Position numbers and translations under genes: made by a program. Below, piece after piece: positions 47,171-59,700 of a DNA stretch of 64,000 nt. The notes beneath the pieces are model-generated. The model had not been told where the DNA came from. It did no database searches and worked only from the letters and a program-made list of their open reading frames with translations. Source of the stretch: Erythroxylum novogranatense (lineage: Eukaryota > Streptophyta > Magnoliopsida > Malpighiales > Erythroxylaceae); NCBI GenBank assembly GCA_029891385.1, contig CM057232.1, positions 61,503,824 to 61,567,823 of the forward strand, written 5' to 3'. Numbering within the stretch: the first letter of the stretch is position 1; every line of letters begins with the position of its first letter.

Positions 47171-47613
47171 TGGGATGCAACCTAAGGGAAGTAAATTTCT
47201 TTTCCTTACATTTTCACATTTTTTTAATACATGTGTGTTCTTTGTCAGTTTGTTTCTTATTTGTTTTAAGTTTTCAATCAAAATGAGAGAAAGAAAAAAA
47301 CAAATGAAACAAACATTTTTTTTCATTTTCTATTGCTTCTAGGACTATATAGTCATGATTAGAGAATGAGTTGACAAGAGAATTTGATAGCAACTTTAAC
47401 ATGTACTTTTACTCTTTTGATTGGTTAATGTGTGTTATATTTATAAGAGTAGTGACTAATGGTAGATAAAGATGGTGAGATTTTGAGCCTTATTTGATTG
47501 ACACATTCATATCAGTCTCATTGTCTTTTGATAATGTGTGACCTTCATCACATATATATATATATATATATATCCTAATTTTGCCTTGAATTTTTATTTG
47601 AGACCACATTTTT
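47171..47613. other. Non-coding interior of the Athila-like element
   Basis: No coding content. Contains an (AT)n microsatellite at about 47550-47573. Confidence 0.6.
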
Positions 47614-48012
47614 TGTTGGATCTGGGTGGATTTTGACCCCACGAAGGGGACCCACCACCGGACCCATGGATCTGAGTGGATTTTAACCTGAGGGACCCAC
47701 CACCAGACCTTAGTACACCCACCCGTTAATTGGTATTGTCCTCTTTGGTCAAGGGTAAGTCACGACTCGAACCCAAGATCTCAAGGTTTTGTTGCACTTA
47801 GTGCACGCCTCTCTTACCATTGAGCCATAAGTGCAAAAAACCTTGAGGTCTTGGGTTCGAGTCGTGGCTCACCCTTGACCAAAGAGGACAATAACAATTA
47901 ATGGGGTGGTGGGGTATCTGGGTCTGGTGGTGGGTCCCTCGTGGGGTTAAAATCCACCTGCATCCATGGGTCCGGTAGGGTCCCTTCGTAAGTTAAATCC
48001 ACCGGATCAACA
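47614..48012. mobile_element. Foldback element made of two inverted SINE-like copies
   Basis: A 399-bp segment with ends TGTTGGATC and GATCAACA. The left arm, read on the minus strand, is tRNA-like, with an A box (TGGCTCAATGG, 47827-47817) and a B box (GGTTCGAGTCG, 47773-47763). The right arm (about 47841-48012) repeats the same sequence on the plus strand, with a B box at 47854-47864 but without the A box. The arms can pair over about 170 bp. A clear target duplication was not found because the flanks are T-rich. It could be two SINEs inserted head to head or a foldback transposon that captured a SINE. Confidence 0.75.
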
Positions 48013-49191
48013 TTTTATCATATGCATTAACATGAATATGATTAGGTGCTCTTTGCTTTTTTGAATTACATTAGCCAAATAACCTACCCATTATATGATT
48101 TCCTTTCTGATAAGCCCCCTTTGAGCCTTATTAGCCTTTCTTTTTATATCAACCATATTACATGCTTTATACTCAACCAAATTTCCTACCCCAGCCATAA
48201 AGCTAGTGGAACATTTATGATTGGTGAGTTTGCGGATGTACAAAAGTGTAAGTGTGGGGGTGTACATATGTGGGATGGTTTATTATGTCTTATCATTGAA
48301 ATTCCCATGTTAATTTAGTTTCTTTTAATGTTGAAAAAGAAAGGAAGAGAAAGAAACAAAGAGAAAGCACAAGAAAAGAAAAAAAAAGAAAATGAAAAAG
48401 AAAGAAAGAAAGATAAAGATAAAGAATGATTTTTTGTTTAAATAAATTTATCAAGAAGGAAGTGCATATGAATTTGCAAAGATATTCATAATTAATGCAT
48501 TTTCCTAGAGTTGTAATGAATGTGCTATTTGAGTATGTTGAATATGAGGTAAAGGTTGGCTTGGAAAGTCCACTCTTGTGGGTTCAATGTATTGCTCGCA
48601 TAAATTGTATGAGCGATTCCTTTGGATTGGTATATGCTTCATGTGGTTTGTGTATGAGAGTTGAAATGAGTTATGAAATATAAATGTTGCATTCGTCAAA
48701 GTTGACGGTACTTAGTTTTGTATGAGTGTGAACTTGGGCACTTGATGTTTATTTAGTGTTGCATTTATTTCACTAGCTTTAATGACTTTCATGCTACTTG
48801 GCCCAAATATATATCACCTTACCTTTACCTACATTACAACCTCGAAAATTCCTTTGATTCATGATTTTGCATGTGAATTTTAGTGGTAGAGAAATGGAAT
48901 GATATGCAAAGTTGTGGATTGTCATGATCATGAATGGTGTTGAGTGTACTTATAGATATATTTTAGTTAAACATATTTTTCGAGTCTACCATTAGATTGC
49001 TCAATTTTTTAAAATAATGAATGTTGATTAATCATAAGTAAAAGCTTGGTATGTTGACTTCCTACTATAATTTTTGAAAGTCATTCATTTATTATGATTA
49101 TATATTCTTGGAAAATATAGGAAATGAGTAAATGTTGTTTTTAGGTCTACGAGCTTAATTTTGATGTTTTATCTAAGAATGGCGAAAAGCT
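48013..49191. other. Non-coding 3' interior of the Athila-like element
   Basis: AT-rich, with an A/G-rich stretch (AAAG-type microsatellite) at 48330-48425. No coding content was recognised; the short frames at 48046-48318 and 48495-48699 have no family resemblance. Confidence 0.6.
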
Positions 49192-49207
49192 AAGTGTGGG
49201 AGAAAGT
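49192..49207 (+). other. Polypurine tract of the Athila-like element
   Basis: aagtgtgggagaaag sits immediately left of the TGATATGT start of the 3' LTR; AAGTGTGGGG is the usual Athila tract. Confidence 0.8.
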
Positions 49208-52200
49208 GATATGTTCTTAATTGATTGTTTAATTTTTCATAATACGTAGCAATTAATGAAATTAAATCACTTAAGATACTCATTTTGACCCCTATGTGAT
49301 TTTAAGCACAATTTGGAAGCAAAGAAGTTAAAGTGAGTCAAAAACTTTATATTTTGTTCATTTTCTGAAGATTACTTTTCATTTGTCTTCATGGAGCAAA
49401 AAGAAGAAAATTAAAAGAAGAAAAAAAATGCAAAGAACATAGGCTGTATGGATTATGCATGCAAATTATCTTCAACATGAAATTATTGTCTTACATTAAT
49501 TAATCTCCCAGCTACTGGAGAGAATAAAGATAGACAACTGGAAAAGGAGCAAAACGACATTGCAAGATGAAGCACAATGCAGGAGATGAAATGCAGCGCA
49601 TAAGCAAGGAGTAACTAGGAGTAAAACGACGTAGCATGAAGCAAGAAATGATGTCTGCGTAACATAGACAATGTCTATGCTCAAGAGAAGACATCAAGGA
49701 GAGTTTTTAAACATGAATAGTAAGATGGACCAATAGGTTAATTTGTTAAATCAATAGAATGGTAGCTAGCATGAGAAGAGAGCAATAGCGAGGTTAGAGA
49801 TAAAACAGAGAAGGGAGGTGCCAGGTGGGGAGTCTTCGGTTTGGGTTATAATGTGGGGGTTGAAACATTTTCTTGGGAGAGAGCCACAAAGGGCTAGACG
49901 TCTCGACACTAGTTCGGACGTAACATCAACTCCGACAACCCGAGTTAAGTGTATTTCACCATTTTTTTTCTTTAATTAGAAATTGATTATGTTATCCTAT
50001 GTTAATTGAATTAGGATTTGTGTATAGATAATCAAAATTTTGTTATATTTTGATTGTTTGTCTATGAACTCATTAAGTATTGTAAAAAATGATTTTAATG
50101 CATTCATTGAATATTTTATTTACAAACCCATTGCTAGAATTTCGATATAATTCGCAATTGTTATGTTGAAATTCATATATAGTGACTAATGATTCGTAAT
50201 CGTTAAGGATAACATAATCTAGGTTAAATGATGCATCCTATGTGATTTTTGTCTTGATTAATCGATTTTTCTAATTTGTAATGCAACTGCCTAATTAAAT
50301 CTAGAGATCGTATCTTGATTAAACAAAACTTAAGCGAAAACCCAAGTTAATTATTTGTTGGATCGGAAAAACAAAGCATGTTATATTTGGAGAAACGGTA
50401 GATTTCAAAACTTTAAAAAAATCATTACTTGCAGCGGAAAAAACAAATACAAATCATCATGCTAATCCATACATGATATGGTATAAGGATAATAAAACAT
50501 AAACAAGATCAGGAGTATTACTGACCCCTTTGCTACAGCTTTAAATCCTCGCTGCGTTATCCTCTCCTTCTTTTAGTATCCAAATCCTTTGCCTTCGAAT
50601 CTTTTCCTTTAGCAATCTACTTTCTCCTTGTTGTTGTATCCTCAACCAATTAGATTTACCACTTGTTCTTCAAGGACAATTAGGTTAACAAAATTCTTTG
50701 GTGGGAAAGGAGAAGAAATGTTTGGAGGAGATTTTCTTACAAGAAGAAGAACCAAAAATGAAACTCTTTCAATTGGTATTTTCGATTCTAATTTGCATGA
50801 AAGGAGAGAAGGTATTAATAACATGCAAGATGTCTTTCTTACCTCTCAATTTCGGTTATGCAAGAATGGAAGAAGAGAGAGGCATCCAATGCATCACTTC
50901 TTGCATTAATCAATCATAAAATTGCCAATAAATGAGACTATCATCATTTATCTTTAAAATGGCTATATGAAAAGACTATAACCTAAAATTGAATAACCAA
51001 TTTCGGTTTTAGCAAGAAGAAAGAAGGAATATGGTCCATCTAATATACATCTTTCATCTTTAATCTAATGAATGCAAATAGGTTACATGTTAACATTAAA
51101 AGACAACCATTAAACCATTTAATGGTAAGTTCATAACTCCATTTAATGATGATAAACCATAATAAAGACCATCTTTATTTTAGCATTTTAATGTCAAATG
51201 TGTAGCTTCACATTTCACCTAACAAAACCGAAATTGCTACTTCGACTTTAAAAAAAATTGTTTTAATATAACTAATCTAATTAATTACATTAAACTAAAA
51301 TCTAGCCCATTTCTAAATGTACAGTTGGGCTTCTAATTAACCATTAATTAGATCAAGCCCAACATTCAATTATGGGATTCTAAAACCTCCATTTATATTT
51401 CTTACTTAGCTTGATAACCTTCCTTAAAGCCAAGTGGGGAATCTTATTTGACTTTGATAATTCAAGCTCCAATAGCCCATAATTAAGTCAATCTCATTAG
51501 AATTAATTCTAGCTTATTAACTAAATGTCATTTCATTAAAGACAATTAGTTGAACTCTTGAATTATTAAATAATATGAGAATACATATTTTACGTCCAAT
51601 TGCAAACCCTATTTAGAACCTTATTATAGCCATCTACACAACAAAAGGTAAAATTACCGTTTTGCCCTTAAGTTGATTTTTCCTTCTAGATCTCCCGTTT
51701 TACATTATATGGTGATTAACACATAAGATCTCATCTTCATGTCAAGACTTGATGGGTAGCTAGTCCATCAAACTACTGACGCCAGTTTAATCACCAAATC
51801 CCTTTAAAACATCTAGAAGTGATGATAGCATTATAAAATCTTTATTTGAGTGAATGTTCCCTAATACATGTTTCAATTAATAATTCCAACATGCAGACAC
51901 TGGATAAATACTCTGTAAAAATCCATTTTGATCATATCAAGAATTATAATGAAACATATATGAGTTCACCACTCATCAAGATTATGATTCATAATAAGCG
52001 AATGCTTAAGTTGTATGTTTTAAGATTAAAGTAACGACCCATTTTATTCTTGAAAACATACTTGATTCCAGATTCATTTAATAGTGCCATTATCGATAGT
52101 CTACTACTATCATGATATAAAACTCATCATTCCCTTCAAGTAAACTCCTTTACTTATATGGAGATAAATCACAACACTACAGTCTAAATCATAATTAAGT

Positions 52201-52799
52201 GACCAACTTGATTATTCAACTGTAAATCAATTAATTCATAGTTTAATAATATACATGTTTCCCATACATCTCTATGTATATATATATTGCTTACAAAATA
52301 ATCTTGGTACCTTTTGACCAGATATATAATGCTCACATAGATAAAAACCAACTATTTTGTTTTATTAATAATAAATATTTTCAATACAAAACTGTAATTG
52401 AAGAAGATAAAGTTACATGTAAATACACTTGCTTTCCAGGGCACTATATTTACATAACTCCAACATTATTAACCCACAATTAATAGTTGCTGGGAGAGGT
52501 TTAAGAATAACAAATCAATGAAATATGCTTAATTAGGATGTAGGCTGAGTTGAACCAAAGAATCGGGTTCCTACCGAATTCCCCACTTTTCTCTTTTGCA
52601 TATTTTCCTTCATTTTTTTTGATTAGTTTAGTTTCATTTTATTTTCTTATTTAAAAAATCCAAAATCGTTTTCAACCTAAACACATATTAATTTCATTTC
52701 AACAACTACATACACTCTCTATAGGATTGACCTAGACTTACCACTGTTATAGTAGTAATCTAGTTATTTTATTTTGACTACTATTACGACGTGCTGTCA
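49208..52799 (+). repeat. 3' LTR of the Athila-like element, split by a solo LTR
   Basis: LTR sequence runs 49208-50355 and resumes at 52466-52799; the gap is a younger insertion. Ends TGATATGT...CTGTCA, followed by cctac. Without the insertion and its duplication it is about 1477 bp, against 1566 bp for the 5' LTR. Confidence 0.9.
50356..52465 (-). mobile_element. Solo LTR (2110 bp) nested in the Athila 3' LTR, 5-bp target duplication
   Basis: Starts TGTTGGATCGG and ends ACTCCAACA, with flanks ttatt (50351-50355) and ttatt (52466-52470), a perfect 5-bp duplication; the 5' LTR shows the undisturbed target (ggttaattattaaccc). No internal region, PBS or second LTR is present, so it is a product of LTR-LTR recombination. 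The TTGGATCGGAAAAAC edge resembles the PBS-side end of minus-oriented plant copia elements, hence the strand call. Short frames inside (for example 50628-50909) are not gene-like. Confidence 0.88.
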
Positions 52800-52832
52800 C
52801 CTACAATTGATGTCAATATTATGGTACGTGGT

Positions 52833-55800
52833 GTAGCACCCCACTCCTGCATGATATCGAAGTTCGTGCCTCACGAGAATGACGTGTTAAAACACTTAAC
52901 ACATTCTTAAATCGATATAAAAAATGTTTTGAACCACAAACATTTTATACGGAAATCAATACTCAAATTGGGCCCATTTCATTCATAAACATTTTTAATC
53001 CGCACAATAAGGTCAATAAAATTTCAATGGCATTTGGGCCCATTACAAAAATAGAAGACTTGAAGTCATAATTTCATTACACTTCAAAATCATTTACTAA
53101 CATTTCCAATTTTGAAAGTTGATGCAATCATTATTGAGAACACAATCTGATATAAATACAAGAAATAAGAATGCAAACGCGAATTGATCCCGACCTGTAT
53201 CCTTCACTTATATTACAGGTATACTCCCATTAGCTTAACAGGGTATTCTTCTGATATGAAAAAAAATTGCAAATTTTGGGTGAGTTTTACGAACTCAATG
53301 AGTGACCATCATCGATGGCTCACCCAGTCACATAACACATAAATTCACATATTGCACATTTCACACTATTTCACTTTCACACTTCATATGCAATTCACTC
53401 AAACATTCATATTATGCATATGTCATCTGTACGAGACTCACTTTCGTTCTTATTGTTTTGACTGAGTGCCTGTCACTCACTTATACAGAATACAGGCCCA
53501 TAGGGCTCAGTCAGAACAGAATACTGGCCCATAGGGCTTAATCACATAACACAATTATGGAGCATAGCTCTACGTGGAAGCGCTTCATACAGGCAACTCA
53601 AGTCACAACGCCTTTATATTTCAAGAATTCATGAGATGGAATGCATCACTTACATTGCATGCTATTATTCAGTCATAATCACTTATCATTAGACCGTAGT
53701 CTGGCATTCAACATATAGTTGAGAATTCATACTTTTACTTGCGTTCAATTTCACATTCAGAATTCACTTAGCAGTCACTTCAATGTACTTAGTGCAAATT
53801 TTTCACATACAAGCAACACTTCGATATCCAAGTCAAATATCACAATCATCGGACCTCCTATTCGGAAACCAACATAAACAATCACATTTACACAGTCATT
53901 CAGAATTTAATTAATACCAAAAGTCAAACAAAACAAATAATGGAATGACACCAATCTAGTTCTACTCACAGTACGCTCCAAGTTAGCATTTGCTTTCAAA
54001 TTCTGGGAATGCCTGAATACGGACACTTGACTTGCACAACCCATTTATGCAATACACATTTCACGCACGTTACAAAACTCATTTATACACAAATAGCTAT
54101 ATGGACTATGTAAAATGCATGCTCAGTGACAATCACGGGTACCTTACTAACTTCTCAACTTAAATCAAAATCTATCATTTTTCAAAATCATCAAAAGCAG
54201 AAACATTCATTTCATACATTCATCTCATTTTCTGCACTACTACACTTTTATTCACTTCACTTTTTTTTTCTAGCTATCACTTAAATCTTTCTTTCTTAGT
54301 TCTAAACATCATCATACACTTTTTCGTTGATCTTCCGACTCCAGAATCATTTCTACAATTTCTTATAACATTTGATCATTAAATCCAAAGAAAATCATAT
54401 ATATGGCATACTCAAAATCTCCTCACTCATTTTCCAGCAATTACGAATATCACTGTTCTTAATCATTTAGCAGTGAACTAACAATGCATGCTTCATTTCA
54501 TGCAAAACTACATAATCATAATAAGCTTACTTGTTTAAAGCTCCATAACCTGCAACCATGATAAAGCCCTAACATTTTCAAATCATGTGAACCCTAGTTT
54601 CTCATGCAACCCAAAGGTTGACAGGGGGTTTGATCTTTTCTTGGAATAGAAGAAAGAAATATCAGAGTGTAAGTGATGACAACAGAGAAAAGCAAGGTTT
54701 AACTTTGGGGAATATTTGATGAAAAGCTTTGGGTTGGAGGAGCTCTAGAGAAAGAAGTTTTGAGAGAAAGAAATGAAGGCCATTATTGTGACTTCTCCTT
54801 TAAGGTTATTTAAATCTCCACTTTAACTAGGACACATGCCCAATTCTTATCCACTTATCCATTTCTAGATCTTTCCATTGACACCAAAATCACTTAATTT
54901 GATTTAGTACTTCGGAAGATGTGCCTCAGATATTTTTGGATTATCATATTCCAAAACAATCTACTATACCCAACTTCCATTTAGAACTTAAATATCTTAT
55001 AAACTAAATCACAATTATACTTATGAGATAATGTGTAGGCCTATATCTCTAGTTCACTCCAAAACAACAATCGTCTCATTTGGAATCCTACAGGTCTAGA
55101 TATACTCAAAATACTGAAGTGTTGCTAAGTGGAATAACCCCAGTTCATTTTAGATGGCTATGATTTTTAGGTGGAGATGTAGGGTAATGTCTTACGAGTC
55201 CCATGGTTCAAGAATCAATTCTTTTGTTTGTCTAGAGAAGAAGATATGGCCAGATAAAAAAAAGACAGAAGAAGCGAAACTCAAAAGAAGCAAAACACAG
55301 AAGAAGTAAAACATAGAAGAAGACACGTTGACAAAACATAGAAGAAGACGTGTTAGCGAAACACAGAAGAAGACGCGTCAGCAAAACACAAAAGGAACAA
55401 AACTAATAAGAAACGAAACACAAAAGGAGTTCATGAACAGTAACACAGAAGGAGTTCTTGAACATAGATGATACAAAACATAGAAGAAGATGACATCATC
55501 AATGACGTCCTCACAGAAGAAGCAAAATACATAAGATAGTAAAACTCAGACGATATAATACACAGAAGAAGCTGATGTCATCAATGACGTCATCACAGAA
55601 GAAACAAAAGACAAAAGAAGCGAAAAGATAGAAGAAAGGAAAAATTAGATGATATAAAACACAGAAGAAGATGATGTCATCAATGACATCATCACAGAAG
55701 AAGCAAAATACAGAAGAAGCGAAAAGGCAGAAGATAGCAAAACTTAGATGATACAAAACACAGAAGAAGATGACGTCATCAATGACATCATCATAGAAGA

Positions 55801-56322
55801 AGCAAAATACAGAAGAAACGAAAAGGCAGAAGATAGCAAAACTTAGATGATACAAAACAAAGAAGAAGATGACATCATCACAAAAGAAGCAAAATATTCC
55901 ATGTACTGCACCCAATTCTCAACTTTATGACAAACTTTGAGATTCTTAAAGACCGAATTTAAATTCGATGTCTTCATAAAAAATGTAGCCATAGGTTCCT
56001 AGTTTAATCCTAATCTAGAATCATCATGTTTGGATTACTAGAGAACAAGTTATAGCTAACAAACCGAAGCACACTCAGTGAACGTTTCCAGATCATTTTT
56101 TCAACTCCCTCTACTTCTCATTTTCAATAAAATCACATTAAAAAACAATCATACTAAGAAGTTTTCAATGAATACATGTACAATTATTTTTATGTGCAGG
56201 AACATTTAGTATTCAATATGAATGTGTATGCTATATTATGCATGAGCATGGAACATGTTTCCTACTTCCTCAACACTTTCTCTCATCTATTAATTTTGCC
56301 TTTACTATGGTAATGGGATGTT
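52833..56322 (-). repeat. Gypsy (Tekay/Del-like) 3' LTR, about 3.49 kb
   Basis: The plus strand runs TGTAGCACCCC to GGGATGTTACA. The right side abuts a polypurine tract and the end of a pol frame, so in minus-strand sense this is the 3' LTR. It shares phrases with the LTR at 56779, such as accatcatcgatggctcac. Contains a 99-bp minisatellite (55490-55900). Confidence 0.8.
55490..55900. repeat. 99-bp minisatellite with TGACGTCA-type cores
   Basis: TGA(T/C)(G/A)TCA octamers start at 55491, 55573, 55672, 55771 and 55870; the last four are spaced exactly 99 bases. Each unit combines a tgacatcatcaatgac-like palindromic segment with cagaagaagc/aaaac motifs. Perfect TGACGTCA occurs at 55585 and 55771, the latter inside a 14-bp palindrome TGATGACGTCATCA variant. 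Because 99 is a multiple of three, the repeat leaves a 134-codon minus-strand frame open, which is an artefact. Confidence 0.88.
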
Positions 56323-56360
56323 ACAAATCACCCCCCTTAAAAGAAATTTCGTCCTCAAAA
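56323..56360 (-). other. Polypurine tract and 3' end of a gypsy pol frame
   Basis: On the minus strand, TTTTGAGGACGAAATTTC precedes AAGGGGGGTGATT and the LTR start TGTAACATCCC. The first part is the usual C-terminal FEDEI-type end of Tekay/Del polyproteins and the second is the polypurine tract. Confidence 0.75.
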
Positions 56361-56778
56361 TTTATATCTGATTGGTCAAGAAGGCAAGGTTATTGTTTCC
56401 TCATATGCTCATACATTTCCCATATACTTCCCTACTCAACTACTTTCTTCCAAATGACCTCAACTGATAACTCAATAGGTCCTTCAATTACTGATTCAGC
56501 TATTACACTATCTTAACTATTTCATTGAATACTCATAAATCTTTTAACCTATTCACATATCACATAGTGTGAATCTAAGACATCTTTTATCTGTAACACT
56601 ACCTCATAATAATTTTTTCATATACTAATTTAGAATAGCTTAACTTATCCTTTCTCCAAATCTGAGTCTTACTAGGGTGGTACTCATAAAACACTTCATC
56701 TCTGCTTTGAAAATTCACTTCACTCATCACCAGTATCTCGAATCAATTATGATCTTTAACCACTTTTAGACACTTTCT
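56361..56778. other. Short remnant interior between two gypsy LTRs
   Basis: AT-rich; no domain could be read on the minus strand. It may be leftover interior of the element whose 3' LTR is at 52833. Confidence 0.4.
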
Positions 56779-59700
56779 ATAGCACCCCTTACCGCAGGGT
56801 ACACACCGGGACGTCCGCAGGTCATTCCAGTACATATCCTACGATAAGGTTGAGCTACGTTCGATCACTACTTCACTTCACATGGCATCATATTTTTTTC
56901 ACTTATAAAACATCAATAGAAAATCAAAATATTTTGAAATCAACTTTTCCCTCATTCCATTTCATCAAGATCAAAAGTTTACACATCGTTCATTCTTTAC
57001 TGTCTATACATCAAACAACATCCTAGTGCAAAAATACTACATGAAAGAGGAAAAAGGATCAAAGCTATCTAAGTCATCCAAAAGTCCCAGCTGACAGACC
57101 TTTGAGCAATGACTTCTCTTTCCAAACACAATCTACACGGCTGGAAAAGTCCCTCTGAAACTAGGAGTCTACTCTAGGTCCTGAAAAATAACGTTGCAAT
57201 TTTGGTGAGTTTTGCAAAATAAATGAGGTAACCATCATCGATGGTTCACTCAATCCATGCAACACAACAATGCATATCACAATTATAACACAATTTCACA
57301 TTTATCATAATTAACACACTGTCACATAGACATAAGAAATTTTACATTTCACTCAATCAAACACATTTGACAAAATGCATATGAAAAGCTCGTGAGACAT
57401 TTTTTAATTATTACGGTGTTGAGACTGAGCACCTAGACTGTCCCATATAGGGATTATTAAACATTGAGCCTAAGGATCTAAACCACTGTTGAGCTCAAGG
57501 CTCAAATTCACTCGTTGAGCTTTAATCTCTAATCGGTGGCTGCTCCGGTCACAACTGTCATTATATGTGTATGCATTCATGAATGAAATGCATATGCCAT
57601 AATCGATCAACATATGTCACAATCAATTATATTATAAGCATGTATGCATATGTCACATTCAATCACATCATAAGCACATAGGTCTCACATTCACATACAA
57701 GTAGTACTTCAATAACACAACTCCCCAGTACACAGTCATTAGACCTTCTATCCAGAATCCACAATCCAAAACACAAGCCACCATTATACACATAGAATCA
57801 CAAGCCAATAATAATTGAGAGAAACCGTCTAGGTTACTCACCAACTGCTTCCGAAGCTAGTGCTTGGAAGTCTCGGCAATGTCCTTAGGTTGATGTTCCA
57901 AATGCACCTTTATAATAAATAAAATACATATATATCACAAATTGTGCAATCAGAAATGTATAATAATGCACATGTAAGAATTTGAAATGTGTACAATGCA
58001 TGTTCATGACAATCCTGATATCACTCCATAAATTTCATAAAAAATGTTCCCCTAAATTTTATAAATCCATAGACACCAAAATTACTCAATTTGGATTTCT
58101 ATAAGTCCAATTATTACCAAAACACTGAAGTATGTCTCGAAAAATAATCAATTCGATCAATCCTCTTACTTTGATTCAATCCATTTTTTCCAGTTTAATA
58201 TGAAAATCCACAAATTCTCATAGAGAGGTAGATGAATTTCTTAGAAATCTAACACTTTAAAAATCAGGTCAATCGAAAGTCGGACGAAAAAGTTATAAAC
58301 AAAAGAGTGGAGGAACGACAGGTGAGCCGGCGAGCCACGCCGCATGCGCGACGGCTCGCTGGCCGGCTCACCCAAAAGGGCTGGCTCGCAATCACGAGTA
58401 GGCTTGTCATGATCGCAAGGCGACTCTTTCATGAGCCGCCTCGCGTTGCGACGTTGTCACGACATCAAGGCTGCAAGTTCCCTTTTTCACTTTTTTTCAC
58501 ACATTTCCTATCTTCTTCCAACATGCATAACTTTTCACACAAGTATCCAAAATTGACAAATTAGGTATAAATAGAAAGCTCACAGAGAGCCCTACAATTT
58601 CTATGAAGGACTGACAAACAAATTCCAACTCTAATGGAGTCAAAATCCCAATCAAAGTTACTGTCCAATAAATGTCATCCTAAACAGTACCACAACTTCT
58701 AAAAATCATAACTTCCTATCCCATTGTCCAAAAATTCCATGCTTTATATCAATGGAAAGATCAGAACAGATTCTACAACTTTTATGAACAACTTGGAAGC
58801 AAATTCAATCTATAAATAGGTCAAAATCTCAAACGAAGTTTCTTCCCCCATAATTTCACCCTAAACCACATCCAAATTTCAAAAATTCATACCTTACAAT
58901 TCCTACATCCAAAAATGCCATTTTATACATCATTCAAAAGCTAAGACATTCCTATATAACTTTCAATAAGGCCACTTGATCCAATTCAAACCATAACAAT
59001 CCAGAATTTGCCTCAAAGCACAGTATCACAAAACCTACACTTTTGGACATTTTCACAAACAGAGCATATGAATCTTTGGAATAACATCCAAAGTCAACAG
59101 ATCATAACTTTCAATATCAATATCAAAAAATGTCATACTTCATAGCAATAGGAAGTTAACAAGAAAAAATACAGCTTTCATGAAGACCAATTTATCAAAA
59201 TCTACCTAAATCTATCCAGAACAATTCCCAAAGTTTCAGATCACAAAATGCAATTCTGAAGCTACTGTTCAACCCTACACACTTTCTCACTTTCATGTCA
59301 AAATTTGGGACTTTTCAAGCCAAAATTGAACATCATTTTCTTCACAAGAAATCTAGCCAAACATCTCTAGTTTAATTTAAATGAAAAATCATCTCAATTG
59401 AACAATCATATAAGAAGTTATGGCAACATCATTGAAACATACTCAAATCAAAATTTCTAGATTATCATCCTAACTCTTCTCCTACCTCTTCCACACCATT
59501 TCCTCACTCAAATACCACTCAATTCACTCATGAAAACAACCATAACCAAATCAAAACCTCTACTTGAACATTAACCTACAACATAGTATCAACATGCACT
59601 CAATTTTCTTCCTTTTCATACACTCATCTAACATCATTAAATTCACTCCAAACCATCTCAAATTACATACAACACATGCTACATCATTCATCATCAATTA

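Larger units (their letters stand above)
44631..52799 (+). mobile_element. Complete non-autonomous Athila-like Ty3/gypsy element with 5-bp target duplication
   Basis: LTRs at 44631-46196 and 49208-52799 (the latter split by a younger insertion) begin TGATATGT and end CTGTCA. The flanks are cctac at 44626-44630 and cctac at 52800-52804, a perfect 5-bp duplication. The PBS is Asp-tRNA type and the polypurine tract is gtgtgggagaaag, both typical of Athila. The 3.0-kb interior has only gag-like remnants and lacks PR, RT, RNase H and integrase, so it would have needed proteins supplied in trans. The LTRs are visibly diverged from each other, so the insertion is not recent. Confidence 0.9.

Noticed and set aside
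50628..50909. 93-codon plus-strand frame in the solo LTR
   Set aside because: Lies inside a solo LTR and competes with two overlapping frames; no domain or codon signal was seen.
55511..55915. 134-codon minus-strand frame with a repeating hydrophobic pattern, resembling a multi-pass membrane protein
   Set aside because: The repeat in the translation is the 99-bp minisatellite read in a frame that happens to lack stops; it sits inside an LTR.
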